From contig JAFCCG010000008.1 of NCBI GenBank assembly GCA_017610335.1, positions 1-33,923 on the forward strand: 33,923 bases of DNA, given 5' to 3'. The position numbers were made by a program, and so were the translations under genes. Positions 16,104 through 22,869 of the stretch are shown one piece after another. A model generated the notes under the pieces. The model saw nothing but the letters and a program-made list of their open reading frames with translations, was not told the DNA's origin and did no database searches. Positions within the stretch are counted from its first letter, which is position 1. The number at the start of each line of letters is the position of its first letter. The DNA comes from Chloroflexota bacterium (GTDB lineage: Archaea; Iainarchaeota; Iainarchaeia; Iainarchaeales; GCA-2688035).

Positions 16104-16259
16104 ATGAAAATGTGTAGTACATGTAACAAAGAAGTTATGGATGATTTTGTTGAATTTAGGTGTCCGAATTGCGGAAAATCTCCAATTATAAGATGCTTTC
16201 ACTGCAGAAAAACTGCAAAAATTTACAAATGCCCAGAATGCGGTTTTGAAGGACCATAA
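16104..16259 (+). CDS. Small zinc-ribbon protein (HVO_2753-type)
   Basis: 51 residues. Four CxxC/CxxxC knuckles are visible: MCSTCN, CPNCG, CFHC and CPECG, enough for two zinc sites. Such proteins are encoded directly upstream of aEF-1beta in many archaea, and this arrangement is kept here. Function unknown; a translation-linked role is an inference from that synteny. ATG 16104 has GAGGT seven bases upstream. A TATA-like ATTTAAAT (16055-16062) precedes it. The stop TAA at 16257-16259 is 18 nt before the preferred start of aEF-1beta. Confidence 0.85.
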   Translation: MKMCSTCNKEVMDDFVEFRCPNCGKSPIIRCFHCRKTAKIYKCPECGFEGP

Positions 16260-16277
16260 GTGAAAAAGGTGTTTTTT

Positions 16278-16538
16278 TTGGGAAAAACTGTTTTGATTTA
16301 TAAGATTAATGCCAAAGACATGGAAACTCTGGATGAAACTCTTGAAGCACTGAAAGGCGTTAAAGTAGGTGAATTCAGAGATGCTAAAAGAATCCCTATT
16401 GGATTTGGCGCAGAATTCATAAAAGCGGCTTTTACTGTTCCGGAAAAAGACGACAAAGTAGTTGAAGAACTAACAAAAGAAATAAACGCCATTGAGCTTG
16501 TAGAAGACGCTGAAATGGTTGAAATGACACTGCTTTAA
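16278..16538 (+). CDS. ef1b: Translation elongation factor aEF-1beta (GDP/GTP exchange factor)
   Basis: 86 residues from TTG 16278 (GKTVLIYKINAKD). It reloads aEF1A with GTP. The family features are LGKTVLIYKI at the start, then IPIGFGAEFIKAAFTVP, and VEDAEMVEMTLL at the C-terminus. I prefer TTG 16278, which has GGTG at 16268-16271 and begins where archaeal homologs do; GTG 16260 would add KKVFF after the upstream stop. Length is normal for archaea. A T-run (TTTTTTT, 16544-16550) shortly after the stop is a likely terminator before rad50. Confidence 0.92.
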   Translation: MGKTVLIYKINAKDMETLDETLEALKGVKVGEFRDAKRIPIGFGAEFIKAAFTVPEKDDKVVEELTKEINAIELVEDAEMVEMTLL

Positions 16539-16575
16539 GGCACTTTTTTTGTAATAAAGCAAAATTGTTTTCTAT

Positions 16576-16621
16576 ATCATATTTAATTGTTTTTTGTACC
16601 TATAACTTTTAGAGGAGTGCA
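16576..16621 (+). promoter_or_regulatory. rad50 promoter and SD
   Basis: ATCATATTTAATTG (16576-16589) is a TATA candidate and GAGGAGTG (16612-16619) is a strong SD seven or so bases before ATG 16625. rad50 therefore has its own transcription start after the T-run that follows aEF-1beta. Confidence 0.5.
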
Positions 16622-16624
16622 AGA

Positions 16625-18688
16625 ATGATTGAAGGCATAAAGCTCAAAGGCTGGAAAACTCATTATGACAGTTCTTTTGAATTTGGAAAAGGAACAAACG
16701 TGTTAGTAGGACAAATGGGGTCGGGAAAAAGCAGTGTAATGGACGCGGTTTGTTTTGCATTATTTGGAACCTTTCCAAGCCTGCAAAGTAGACGTGTTTC
16801 CCTGGAAGAAGTTATAATGACCAAGCCTCACCAGGCAGAAGAAGCAAGTGTAGAACTTGCATTTTCTTATAATAAAAAAAGTTATAGGGTTGAACGAAAA
16901 ATTAAAAAAAAAGGCAGTACTGAAGCAAAAATTTGGTGCGAAAAAAAGGTTTTGGCAGGACCAAAGCCAAGGGATGTCAATCAAGCGGTTGAAAAAGCGA
17001 TTGAAATTAATTACAATTTATTCAGCAGAGCAGTATACAGTGAACAAAACGAAATAGATTCCTTTCTGCGACTAACACCAAGTGAAAGAAAAACAAAGTT
17101 TGACGAGTTATTAGATTTGCAACGATATGATGTTGTAAGAGGAAATGCAGTAACTGCTTCAAACAGGTTTAAGACAATAGCAAAAGAAAAAGCCGCAATT
17201 GTTAAAGAACAAAAAGATTCTTGGGACAAAAAAGGAGAGAAAGAACTTTTGAAAAGAATCGAAGAAAAAGAAAAGGAGAACAAAGAACTTGAAGACAAAG
17301 CAAAAGAAAAAGCACTTGAATCAGAAATGTTGACAAAAGAAAGCAAGGAATTGGAAGAAAAGGAAAAAGAATTTAGAAAAATTAAAGAAGAACTTAGTGG
17401 AAAAACTGCAGCAAAAGCAGAACTGGAAAAAACGATTAAAGAAACAAAAAAAGAGGCCGGGAAAAAAAGTTTGGATGAGATTAAAAAAGAGCAGGAAACC
17501 CTGGCGGAAGAAATTAGGAGATTGGGGAAAAAGATTTTGGAAGCAAAGGGAAAAGAAGAAGCGGAAGGGAAGAAAAAAGTTGAGTTTGGAAAAGAAGCGG
17601 CATTAAGCCAAAAAAAAGCAGAAGAACTCAATAAACATTTGGAAGAATTTAAGGAACTGGGAGCAGAATGCCCTACTTGCAGACAAAAGCTTGAAGTTAA
17701 GACAAGAGAACAGCTTGTGCAAGAAACAGAAGAAGGAATTAAAAAAGCTGCTTCAAAACTCGAAGAAGCATTGAAAAAAGAAGCAGAAGCAAATACGGTG
17801 ATTGAAAAGCTAAAAAAGGAACTGGAAAAAGCAATGGCAGAAAAGGAAAAAACAAGAGAAGAAGAGATTAAACTTGAACAATTAAAAGAAGCAATTATTA
17901 AACTTGTAGAAAAAGAAACGCAAACGGAAAATGTTGCAAAAGAAATTTCCATTCTCGAAAAACGTTTTAAAGAAATTGACTTTAATGAAAAAGAGCTTTT
18001 AGAAAAAAGAAAAAAAGCAATTGAAACAAAAGCATTTGCAGAATCAGCAAAGAAAGAGATTAAAGCAAATTGTCAACTTGTAAAAGAAATGAAAACAGGA
18101 ATTGAAAAAATTGAAAAAACAAAAAAGCAAATTGAAAAATGGGAAGAAAAAATAAAGATTCTTGAATCAAATTCTGAAAAAATGGGATTTTTTGTAAACA
18201 GTCTTATTGCAGCACAAGCCGAACTCAGAGAAACGCTTATTTCAACAATCAATGAAGCAATGCATGATATCTGGCAAAGAATTTATCCCTACAAGGATTA
18301 TGTTTCGGCAAAAATGGATGTTGAAAAAGGAAGCTATGAATTAAAAGCAAAAGAAAAAGGCGGAAACTGGGTTAGAGTCGAAGGAATTTTAAGTGGGGGA
18401 GAAAGAAGTGCTGCGGCAATATGCATCAGGATTGCCTTTTCTTTAGTACTTACAAGAAATCTAAGCTGGCTTATTTTAGACGAGCCAACACACAATTTGG
18501 ACAAAAACGCAGTCGAAACACTTGGAAAAATGATGCAATTGCATTTGCCTTCGATTGTAGAACAGGTTTTTGTAATAACCCACAATGATGAAATGAAAAA
18601 AGCAGCTTCGGCCTCACTTTATATTCTTGAAAGAGAAAAGGATGAGGATGCTGCAACAAAACCTATTCTTGTACCGATTGAAGAGTGA
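16625..18688 (+). CDS. rad50: DNA double-strand-break repair ATPase Rad50
   Basis: SMC-like ATPase that with Mre11 tethers and processes DNA ends. Walker A is GQMGSGKSS (29-37); the zinc hook CPTC is at 349-352; the ABC signature LSGGER is near 589; Walker B is LILDEPTHNLD with Asp619-Glu620. Between them run two charged coiled-coil arms rich in E and K. At 687 residues the arms are short; most archaeal Rad50 proteins are about 850-900. Mre11 is not in this window, and HerA and NurA, usually encoded with Mre11-Rad50, are 4-9 kb away on the other strand. The stop TGA coincides with the first bases of the inserted tnpB element, which may have supplied it. Confidence 0.95.
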   Translation: MIEGIKLKGWKTHYDSSFEFGKGTNVLVGQMGSGKSSVMDAVCFALFGTFPSLQSRRVSLEEVIMTKPHQAEEASVELAFSYNKKSYRVERKIKKKGSTEAKIWCEKKVLAGPKPRDVNQAVEKAIEINYNLFSRAVYSEQNEIDSFLRLTPSERKTKFDELLDLQRYDVVRGNAVTASNRFKTIAKEKAAIVKEQKDSWDKKGEKELLKRIEEKEKENKELEDKAKEKALESEMLTKESKELEEKEKEFRKIKEELSGKTAAKAELEKTIKETKKEAGKKSLDEIKKEQETLAEEIRRLGKKILEAKGKEEAEGKKKVEFGKEAALSQKKAEELNKHLEEFKELGAECPTCRQKLEVKTREQLVQETEEGIKKAASKLEEALKKEAEANTVIEKLKKELEKAMAEKEKTREEEIKLEQLKEAIIKLVEKETQTENVAKEISILEKRFKEIDFNEKELLEKRKKAIETKAFAESAKKEIKANCQLVKEMKTGIEKIEKTKKQIEKWEEKIKILESNSEKMGFFVNSLIAAQAELRETLISTINEAMHDIWQRIYPYKDYVSAKMDVEKGSYELKAKEKGGNWVRVEGILSGGERSAAAICIRIAFSLVLTRNLSWLILDEPTHNLDKNAVETLGKMMQLHLPSIVEQVFVITHNDEMKKAASASLYILEREKDEDAATKPILVPIEE

Positions 18689-18689
18689 A

Positions 18690-19871
18690 CTACCACCTAA
18701 CAAGTTGAGTGGCTTCCTGTTTCATTGACAAGACTTGCTTCGGGCTTATGCCGTCAGTAGAGGCTTCATCTCTTTCAGGCGTTAATTTGGGCTGTTCCAG
18801 CCCTATCTTACCTATTGTAAGAATATTTATTGAGGCGTTTATGTCCCTGTCTATTTTTAGACCACAATTGAGGCAATTATGTGTTCTTATTGCCAGCGTT
18901 TTTTTGACAATATCTCCACAACCACTGCACTTTTGTGATGTGTTTTTTGGATTCACTTTCACTACTTTTCCACCAGCACTTTCAGCCTTGAAAGAAAGTT
19001 TGTTTGTGAAATCACTCCAACTAACATCTGTTATTGCTCCTGCGAGGCAGTGGTTTTTTACCATTCCTCGCACATTTAAGTTTTCTAAATATATCGTTTC
19101 GTACTTTTCTATAAATTTTCTGCATAGTTTCCAACCAAAGTCATTTCGGACGTTGGCTACTTTTTCATCTACTATTGCCAGCCTTATTCTTGCTTTGTTT
19201 CTGTTGTTACTTCTTTTTGTTGTTTTGCTGAATTCTCTTGCCAGTGTTTTCCTTTTCTTTGCCATTCCTTTCATTGGTTTTGGATGGTCAAAAAACTCAC
19301 CGTTACTTGTGGTAACAAAGTGGTTTAGTCCGAGGTCTATTCCGATTTCGCCTTTGCCGTGTTTTAATCTTTCCGTGGTTGGATTGGCACAGGATATTGT
19401 GATGAAGTATTTTCCGCTTTTGGCTTTTTTGATTGTAAGTGTTTTAGGGGTTCCTGTTATTGGCCTATGATATTTGGTGTTCAGCCAGCCTATTTTTGGA
19501 AAATAGGTTTTCTTGCCTATTTTTTCTGGGTTTACTATTTGTGGGAGAGTGATACTGGCGTATTTGCCATATTTTTTGAAGCGTGGAAAGCCCTTCTTTC
19601 CTTCCCCTCGTTTTACTCTTGCAAAGAAGTTTCTGTATGCTTTGTTTATTCTGTCTGCAACATTCTGGCTAACTTGGGAGTAGGCTTCTTTGTTTTTTCC
19701 TTTTGTTTTTTTAATAAGGTCAAAGCGCGTCAGGCTTGTTTTGTCTTTTTTGTAAGCGTCTTTCTTTAGTGAAAGCAATTCGTTATACAGTTGCCTGCTT
19801 TGTTCTATGTTTTCATCTATGGCTATCGCTTGAGATTTCGCAGGATATATTCGGTATTTGTAGGTTTTCAT
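18690..19871 (-). CDS. tnpB: TnpB RNA-guided nuclease (IS200/IS605 family OrfB)
   Basis: 393 residues. TnpB is the RuvC-type, omega-RNA-guided DNA nuclease ancestral to Cas12. The N-terminal helix-turn-helix region starts MKTYKYRIYP. The split RuvC centre is complete: Asp179 (GIDLGLN), Glu263 (LENLNVRGM) and Asp343 (DRDINASINI). The zinc ribbon has Cys315, Cys318, Cys333 and Cys336. Its stop lies 5 nt from the element end, so the 3' coding part overlaps the expected omega RNA. Codon use and the GTT/TTT-rich plus strand differ from rad50 and rpoK. The 18-bp motif copy B and a TATA-like TTTAAA lie upstream. It is predicted active. Confidence 0.93.
   Translation of the reverse strand: MKTYKYRIYPAKSQAIAIDENIEQSRQLYNELLSLKKDAYKKDKTSLTRFDLIKKTKGKNKEAYSQVSQNVADRINKAYRNFFARVKRGEGKKGFPRFKKYGKYASITLPQIVNPEKIGKKTYFPKIGWLNTKYHRPITGTPKTLTIKKAKSGKYFITISCANPTTERLKHGKGEIGIDLGLNHFVTTSNGEFFDHPKPMKGMAKKRKTLAREFSKTTKRSNNRNKARIRLAIVDEKVANVRNDFGWKLCRKFIEKYETIYLENLNVRGMVKNHCLAGAITDVSWSDFTNKLSFKAESAGGKVVKVNPKNTSQKCSGCGDIVKKTLAIRTHNCLNCGLKIDRDINASINILTIGKIGLEQPKLTPERDEASTDGISPKQVLSMKQEATQLVRW
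18693..18712 (-). ncRNA. 3' hairpin of the predicted omega RNA, tnpB copy 1
   Basis: Reading along tnpB, CCACTCAACTTGTTAGGTGG folds into an 8-pair stem with one C/A mismatch and a CTTG loop. The second copy (33634-33653) has the same stem with the mismatch at a different pair, so structure is kept while sequence shifts. The RNA would continue through TTCAC at 18685 into a guide taken from the end of rad50. The RNA's 5' end within tnpB cannot be set from sequence. Confidence 0.55.
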
Positions 19872-19914
19872 TTTTTCCTTAGCCCCAACATATTTTTTTG
19901 CTTACTGTATAATT

Positions 19915-20166
19915 TTACTTTTTTCCTTTTTTAAAGGCAAGGAAAGAGAGCAGGTTTCCGGTGATTTTTCCACTAGAAGGATTTCCGATAAAAAAAAGGT
20001 TCGTTCCCACCCCTTGTTCAAACAACCCCCCCCCCCGAACTCAAAAAAAGATTATTGGGGCAGGCATATAAGGTCACCCAGTTATTATGTTGAGACTGCT
20101 GGAAAAGTATCAGCAGAAACTATAAGAAAATACATTAACGGTGTTCGCAATTCAACCACCCGCTAA
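19915..20166 (+). pseudogene. tnpA (Y1 transposase) C-terminal remnant
   Basis: One frame is open to the stop at 20164-20166 and ends with a good TnpA tail: ELKKDYWGRHI, RSPSYYVETAGKVS, AETIRKYI. This matches the C-terminal part of IS200/IS605 Y1 transposases. Upstream, past an 11-C run at 20026-20036, the frame stays open but no longer resembles TnpA, and the catalytic HUH and Tyr regions are absent. The enzyme cannot be made, so the element depends on TnpA from elsewhere, if it moves at all. This remnant fills most of the 19872-20241 gap. Confidence 0.75.
19947..19964 (-). promoter_or_regulatory. Shared 18-bp upstream motif, copy B (tnpB)
   Basis: On the minus strand, TCACCGGAAACCTGCTCT is identical over 18 bases to copy A at 499-516. 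It lies 11 nt upstream of TTTAAA (19930-19935), which is a TATA candidate about 60 nt before the tnpB start. It falls inside the tnpA remnant, so the site either arrived with the element or evolved there. Confidence 0.6.
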
Positions 20167-20176
20167 AACGAGTGGT
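20155..20176 (+). repeat. Subterminal hairpin at the tnpA-side end of the IS element
   Basis: ACCAC and GTGGT flank CG-CTAAAA-CG with one C/A mismatch, giving an imperfect hairpin over the tnpA stop codon. Such hairpins are the TnpA recognition structures at ends of IS200/IS605 elements. The rest of the gap up to 20241 holds GGTGATAAAAATG and a 10-codon open frame, nothing else. Confidence 0.6.
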
Positions 20177-20241
20177 CTTCTTGCAAATAGGTGATAAAAA
20201 TGTTCAAATTAAAAAAAATAAGAATTAATTAGAAATTGTAA

Positions 20242-20433
20242 TTATTCTTTTTGCCCATTCTTTGTTCTAGTAATAAAGCCTGCAATTCTGTTGCTATCAA
20301 ACTGGCTTAATTCAAAATTGAGATTTTTCAAAACCTGCTTGTTTTTACTAAAATCTATGCCAAATTTTTCAGGGTATTCTTCAAGTAATATTTCGACCCT
20401 GCTTTTGATTGATTTTGAAACCGCCTTACCCAA
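20242..20433 (-). CDS. rps17e: 30S ribosomal protein S17e
   Basis: 63 residues, the short archaeal form. Signature features: GKAVSKSIKSRVEILLEEYPEKF, DFSKNKQVL and SNRIAGFITRTK near the end. It is a small-subunit protein shared by archaea and eukaryotes. The start is TTG 20433, preceded by GGTG at 6-7 nt; that SD overlaps the stop region of rpoK just upstream, so rpoK and S17e are translationally coupled. It is the last gene before the IS element on this strand. Confidence 0.92.
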   Translation of the reverse strand: MGKAVSKSIKSRVEILLEEYPEKFGIDFSKNKQVLKNLNFELSQFDSNRIAGFITRTKNGQKE

Positions 20434-20441
20434 ATAAACAC

Positions 20442-20645
20442 CTAGATTGCAATTTTTTCAACACTACCATCTGGAAATTTTCTCATTATAGCCAAAGGCA
20501 GTAACTTTTTTTCAAATTCTTCTTTAGCAAGATCATAAGCAGTAACACCTGGCATTGGTTTAACCAAAGGCGGAGCCTCAAAAGAAAGCTGTAATGCTCT
20601 TGCAGTTATAAGCCTTGCTCTTTCAAATCTTGTTATAGTAGCCAT
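20442..20645 (-). CDS. rpoK: RNA polymerase subunit K (RpoK/Rpb6)
   Basis: 67 residues from ATG 20645 (MATITRFERA). Subunit K helps assemble the clamp of archaeal RNA polymerase. The family core is TRFERARLITARALQLSFEAPPLV, then DLAKEEFEKKLLPLAIMRKFPDG. A longer reading to 20690 adds a stretch encoded by the promoter and is not family-like. TATTATAAT-type sequence about 30 nt upstream on the minus strand fits a leaderless message. Followed directly by S17e. Confidence 0.93.
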   Translation of the reverse strand: MATITRFERARLITARALQLSFEAPPLVKPMPGVTAYDLAKEEFEKKLLPLAIMRKFPDGSVEKIAI

Positions 20646-20736
20646 ATGAATCAAAAAAAAAGATATTTGATTATAATAAACAGGGCACAAGAGGATTTAA
20701 AAATGTTCTCGTTATTATGGTTTTGCACTGTTTAAA

Positions 20737-21120
20737 TTATTTAATAGGTCTTTTCTGTTTTAGGTATTTTTTAAAATCAAAAAAGTTTGCTTCCATAAAA
20801 CGCGTTTGGCACTTTTCTTTAGCACATAAAGACATATACTGAGTGCACATTTTCTTTTCACCTAATGATTTAAGATACTGGCATTGTTGCCATTCAGGAA
20901 TATTTTTTGACCTTTCAACCGCTTCCTTTTCCGCCTCACTCATTATTTCCATTTTTTTCTTAAGTTCTGACCTTGGTTCCATAACAAGTGAGTCTTTAAC
21001 CTCGGTTGCAACAATTTTAGGATTTTGAATAACAGTAATAGCCTCAGATGGCATTTGCGCAGGTTTTACCAAAACAGGAGTGTTCTTTCTTGCGGCATAA
21101 ACAAGATGATTCAAAGGCAT
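20737..21120 (-). CDS. Hypothetical Cys-containing protein
   Basis: 127 residues, not recognised. The first 60 residues look unstructured with a predicted amphipathic start (MPLNHLVYAARK). The second half is helical and contains QQCQYLKS, MCTQYMSLC and KEKCQTRF, four cysteines that might bind a metal or form disulfides. It is basic at the end (KKYLKQKRPIK). A TATA-like TTTAATTAA lies about 20-25 nt upstream, compatible with a leaderless start. Upstream of rpoK on the same strand with a 91-bp gap. Confidence 0.55.
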   Translation of the reverse strand: MPLNHLVYAARKNTPVLVKPAQMPSEAITVIQNPKIVATEVKDSLVMEPRSELKKKMEIMSEAEKEAVERSKNIPEWQQCQYLKSLGEKKMCTQYMSLCAKEKCQTRFMEANFFDFKKYLKQKRPIK

Positions 21121-21248
21121 ATAGAGTTAATTAAAGCATTAACTACTTAAAAAGGATTTCGTTCGCCGCCACTGCCGGCGGGTCAGAGCAAGAGTGCAAT
21201 CTTCAGGTGGGTTCGATGGCACGGCTTCGCATAAATTAAAAATTTAAC

Positions 21249-21290
21249 GCCTCGGTCCACTCCATCTTACTCGAAAAATGGACTCAGGCT
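21249..21290. repeat. Inverted-repeat element with motif 2, copy F
   Basis: GCCTCGGTCCACTCCAT (21249-21265) and ATGGACTCAGGC (21279-21290) form an imperfect palindrome around CTTACTCGAAAA. The left arm resembles copies D and E of the GCCTCAGTCCGCCCATC motif. The gap 21121-21334 otherwise holds a GC-rich patch (GCCGCCACTGCCGGCGGG, about 21169-21182, itself a partial palindrome) and no gene that I can see. Confidence 0.5.
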
Positions 21291-21334
21291 GACAATTATT
21301 TTGTTCTTACTAACAGCCCCCCTGTCAAAATTCA

Positions 21335-22099
21335 CTACTTCTTTCTTGTTTTTGCTCTTGAATTTCTTAATTGTTTTGCGCTCTGTCTTCGTTTTTCAAA
21401 GAGAGACATCATTGCAGAAACCTCTCTGTCAAATCTCTTTCTATCCCCCGTAGTTCTGCCAGGTCGCCCTCTTTCTCTAGTTGCAGGACCAACCTCAAAA
21501 CCAGTTGATACATTATAGACACAGTCTTTAAAATAGTTGGTCAGAAAGATTTCTAAACCAAAACCAACTCTTTTTCTATGCCCTCCTTTCTTTCTACCTC
21601 CTCTAAGCAAAATGTTCTGCAAATCACGTCTAATCATCAATGCCCTGAACGCTTCCATAAGAAAAGCTCTTTCCCCGTTTAAAACAAAAAATGAGTCCCT
21701 CGCTCCTTTTCGTTCTCCAACGACCATTTTGATTTCAGCAGAGTTTTTTCCATGCCGTCCCAACGGCTTTACAAGAGCGCGTAACCAAGTTTCGGAAACA
21801 GCTTTTAAGTCGGCATCTAGAATAACCATTACTTTTGCTTTTTCACTCCAACAAATTTTTAGACCCTCCCAAAACGCACGAGCCTTACCCCGGTTTTTCT
21901 TTAGATGAATTACTTGGTCGGCATATTTTTCTGCAATCTCGACAGTTAGTTTATCTGTACTGCCGTCGTTCACAACAATAACTTTTTTGATTAGATTCTT
22001 ATGGCCTCGCTTAATTTTAGCTAGGTCTTGCAAGACCTTTTCAAGGGATTTTCCCTCATTGTAAGCAGGAATCAGAATGTGCAATTCTTTTGCTTCCAT
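21335..22099 (-). CDS. Family 2 glycosyltransferase
   Basis: 254 residues. A GT-A fold is clear: LHILIPAYNEGKSL at the start, VIVVNDGSTD, HLKKNRGKARAFWEGL, and the metal-binding VMVILDADLK (DAD-type). FEVGPATRER follows the acceptor region. The C-terminal 40 residues are strongly basic (KRFDRE...RAKTRKK) and lack a membrane segment, so this is a soluble or peripherally bound enzyme. It probably transfers a sugar to a lipid carrier or cell-surface glycan; donor and acceptor unknown. Arg- and Gly-rich stretches (RGGRKKGGHRKR) are unusual for the family. Confidence 0.85.
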   Translation of the reverse strand: MEAKELHILIPAYNEGKSLEKVLQDLAKIKRGHKNLIKKVIVVNDGSTDKLTVEIAEKYADQVIHLKKNRGKARAFWEGLKICWSEKAKVMVILDADLKAVSETWLRALVKPLGRHGKNSAEIKMVVGERKGARDSFFVLNGERAFLMEAFRALMIRRDLQNILLRGGRKKGGHRKRVGFGLEIFLTNYFKDCVYNVSTGFEVGPATRERGRPGRTTGDRKRFDREVSAMMSLFEKRRQSAKQLRNSRAKTRKK

Positions 22100-22187
22100 A
22101 ATGAATTATAGGCAACTATTGATATTTAACCCTAAGTTTCAAAGAAAAATAATTTCAAAAAACCACTTTGAAGGAGTTAAATATCAC

Positions 22188-22205
22188 AGCCTCAGTCCGC
22201 CCATC
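22188..22205 (-). repeat. Motif 2, copy D
   Basis: AGCCTCAGTCCGCCCATC on the plus strand is identical over 18 bases to copy E at 22835-22852. On the minus strand it lies a few bases upstream of ATATTTAA (22176-22184), about 80 nt before the glycosyltransferase start. The rest of 22100-22242 is A+T-rich with no gene. Confidence 0.6.
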
Positions 22206-22242
22206 CTACTTGTTAGACCAAGGTTTATTTACAAGAATTCAA

Positions 22243-22560
22243 TCAAACTTTGCTTGCTCTGATTAGGATTTCACCATTTTCTTCTTGGATGAAAACTTTT
22301 TCTTTCTCTTTTAAGTGCAGCTTTTTGACTATTTTTGCAGGGATTATTGCTGCAATGCTGTTTCCTACTTTAACAAGCCTTCTTTCTTCTGCCATTGCTT
22401 TCTGCATTGCTTCAATTTTTTCCATTATTTTCTGTGAATACCAGATTTCTTTGCATTTGCCACACTTAAAAGATTCAACCTTTATGCCGGGCTCCACCTC
22501 GTCAAGAATCTTGCGAAGTTTTCCTTTTTCGCACTTTGGGCACTTTTCTCCTTCTAACAT
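22243..22560 (-). CDS. Zn-ribbon plus AbrB-domain protein, probable antitoxin
   Basis: 105 residues. The N-terminus is a YgiT/MqsA-like zinc ribbon with CPKCEKGKL and CGKCKEIWYS. The C-terminal half is an AbrB/SpoVT swapped-hairpin DNA-binding domain: RRLVKVGNSIAAIIPAKIVKKLHL then EKVFIQEENGEILI. A linker helix joins them. Zn-ribbon proteins of this kind pair with DUF4258 proteins in presumed toxin-antitoxin loci, but those usually have an Xre-type domain; the AbrB fusion is a variant. The start is 3 nt after the stop of the DUF4258 gene. Function as antitoxin is inferred from the pairing. Confidence 0.8.
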   Translation of the reverse strand: MLEGEKCPKCEKGKLRKILDEVEPGIKVESFKCGKCKEIWYSQKIMEKIEAMQKAMAEERRLVKVGNSIAAIIPAKIVKKLHLKEKEKVFIQEENGEILIRASKV

Positions 22561-22563
22561 AGT

Positions 22564-22785
22564 TTATTGCCTCACATTCCAGTAAGCGGTTATCACAAAA
22601 CACTTTTCACCACGGTCTTTCCAAACCACAACAAGTTCGCCTTTCCTATATTTCTTCTTGCTTTTGAACTTGTTTGGCTTTTCATCCAGCTTCTTTTTCC
22701 CTGTTTCAATGCAATCAATTGCAAGCGTTGTATCAATCTCCTTATCCCTACTGTAATGCTTGCTGAAGAAAAACAAACGCTTCAA
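22564..22785 (-). CDS. DUF4258-type protein, probable toxin
   Basis: 73 residues. The pattern FFFSKHYSRDKEI, then AIDCIETGKKKLDEK, KKYRKGELVVVW and CFVITAYW follows DUF4258, a RelE/BrnT-like small RNase fold. The His in SKH and the closing TAYW are typical family positions. It precedes the Zn-ribbon-AbrB gene by 3 nt. Motif 2 copy E and TTTATATTA (22818-22826) upstream form the likely promoter. Confidence 0.72.
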   Translation of the reverse strand: MKRLFFFSKHYSRDKEIDTTLAIDCIETGKKKLDEKPNKFKSKKKYRKGELVVVWKDRGEKCFVITAYWNVRQ

Positions 22786-22834
22786 AACAACCGCCTAAAA
22801 TATATATTAATACTAACTAATATAAACATATTGT

Positions 22835-22852
22835 AGCCTCAGTCCGCCCATC
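22835..22852 (-). repeat. Motif 2, copy E
   Basis: Identical to copy D over 18 bases. It sits between the herA stop (22870) and the DUF4258 gene, 8 nt upstream of the TATA-like TTTATATTA at 22818-22826. It could be a regulatory site of the toxin-antitoxin-like pair or part of the end of the herA transcript. Confidence 0.6.
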
Positions 22853-22869
22853 TTTTATCATTCCCGCTT

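Larger units (their letters stand above)
18685..20176 (-). mobile_element. Decayed IS605-type element with tnpB and tnpA remnant
   Basis: One boundary is set by comparison with a second copy at the window's right edge: identity begins at GTGAACT (18685 here, 33626 there) and the host sequences before it are unrelated. The other end is placed at the hairpin 20155-20176 after the tnpA remnant. The two transposase genes are divergent (tnpA plus, tnpB minus), as in IS605. Only tnpB is intact. Read along tnpB, the element ends in TTCAC, and host sequence next to it is the 3' end of rad50. The exact left end and target motif were not identified. Confidence 0.7.

Noticed and set aside
17011-17952. 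Long open frame opposite rad50 (313 codons, Ser/Phe-rich)
   Set aside because: It mirrors the GAA/AAA-rich coiled-coil codons of rad50, giving Ser/Phe/Leu runs with no domain pattern.
18709-19769. Open frames on the plus strand opposite tnpB
   Set aside because: TnpB has a full set of RuvC and zinc-ribbon residues; the plus-strand frames are its shadows without motifs.
19941-19964. Resemblance of GGAAAGAGAGCAGG to part of SRP RNA
   Set aside because: Surrounding sequence lacks the SRP helix 8 partner strand and the same motif recurs at promoters.
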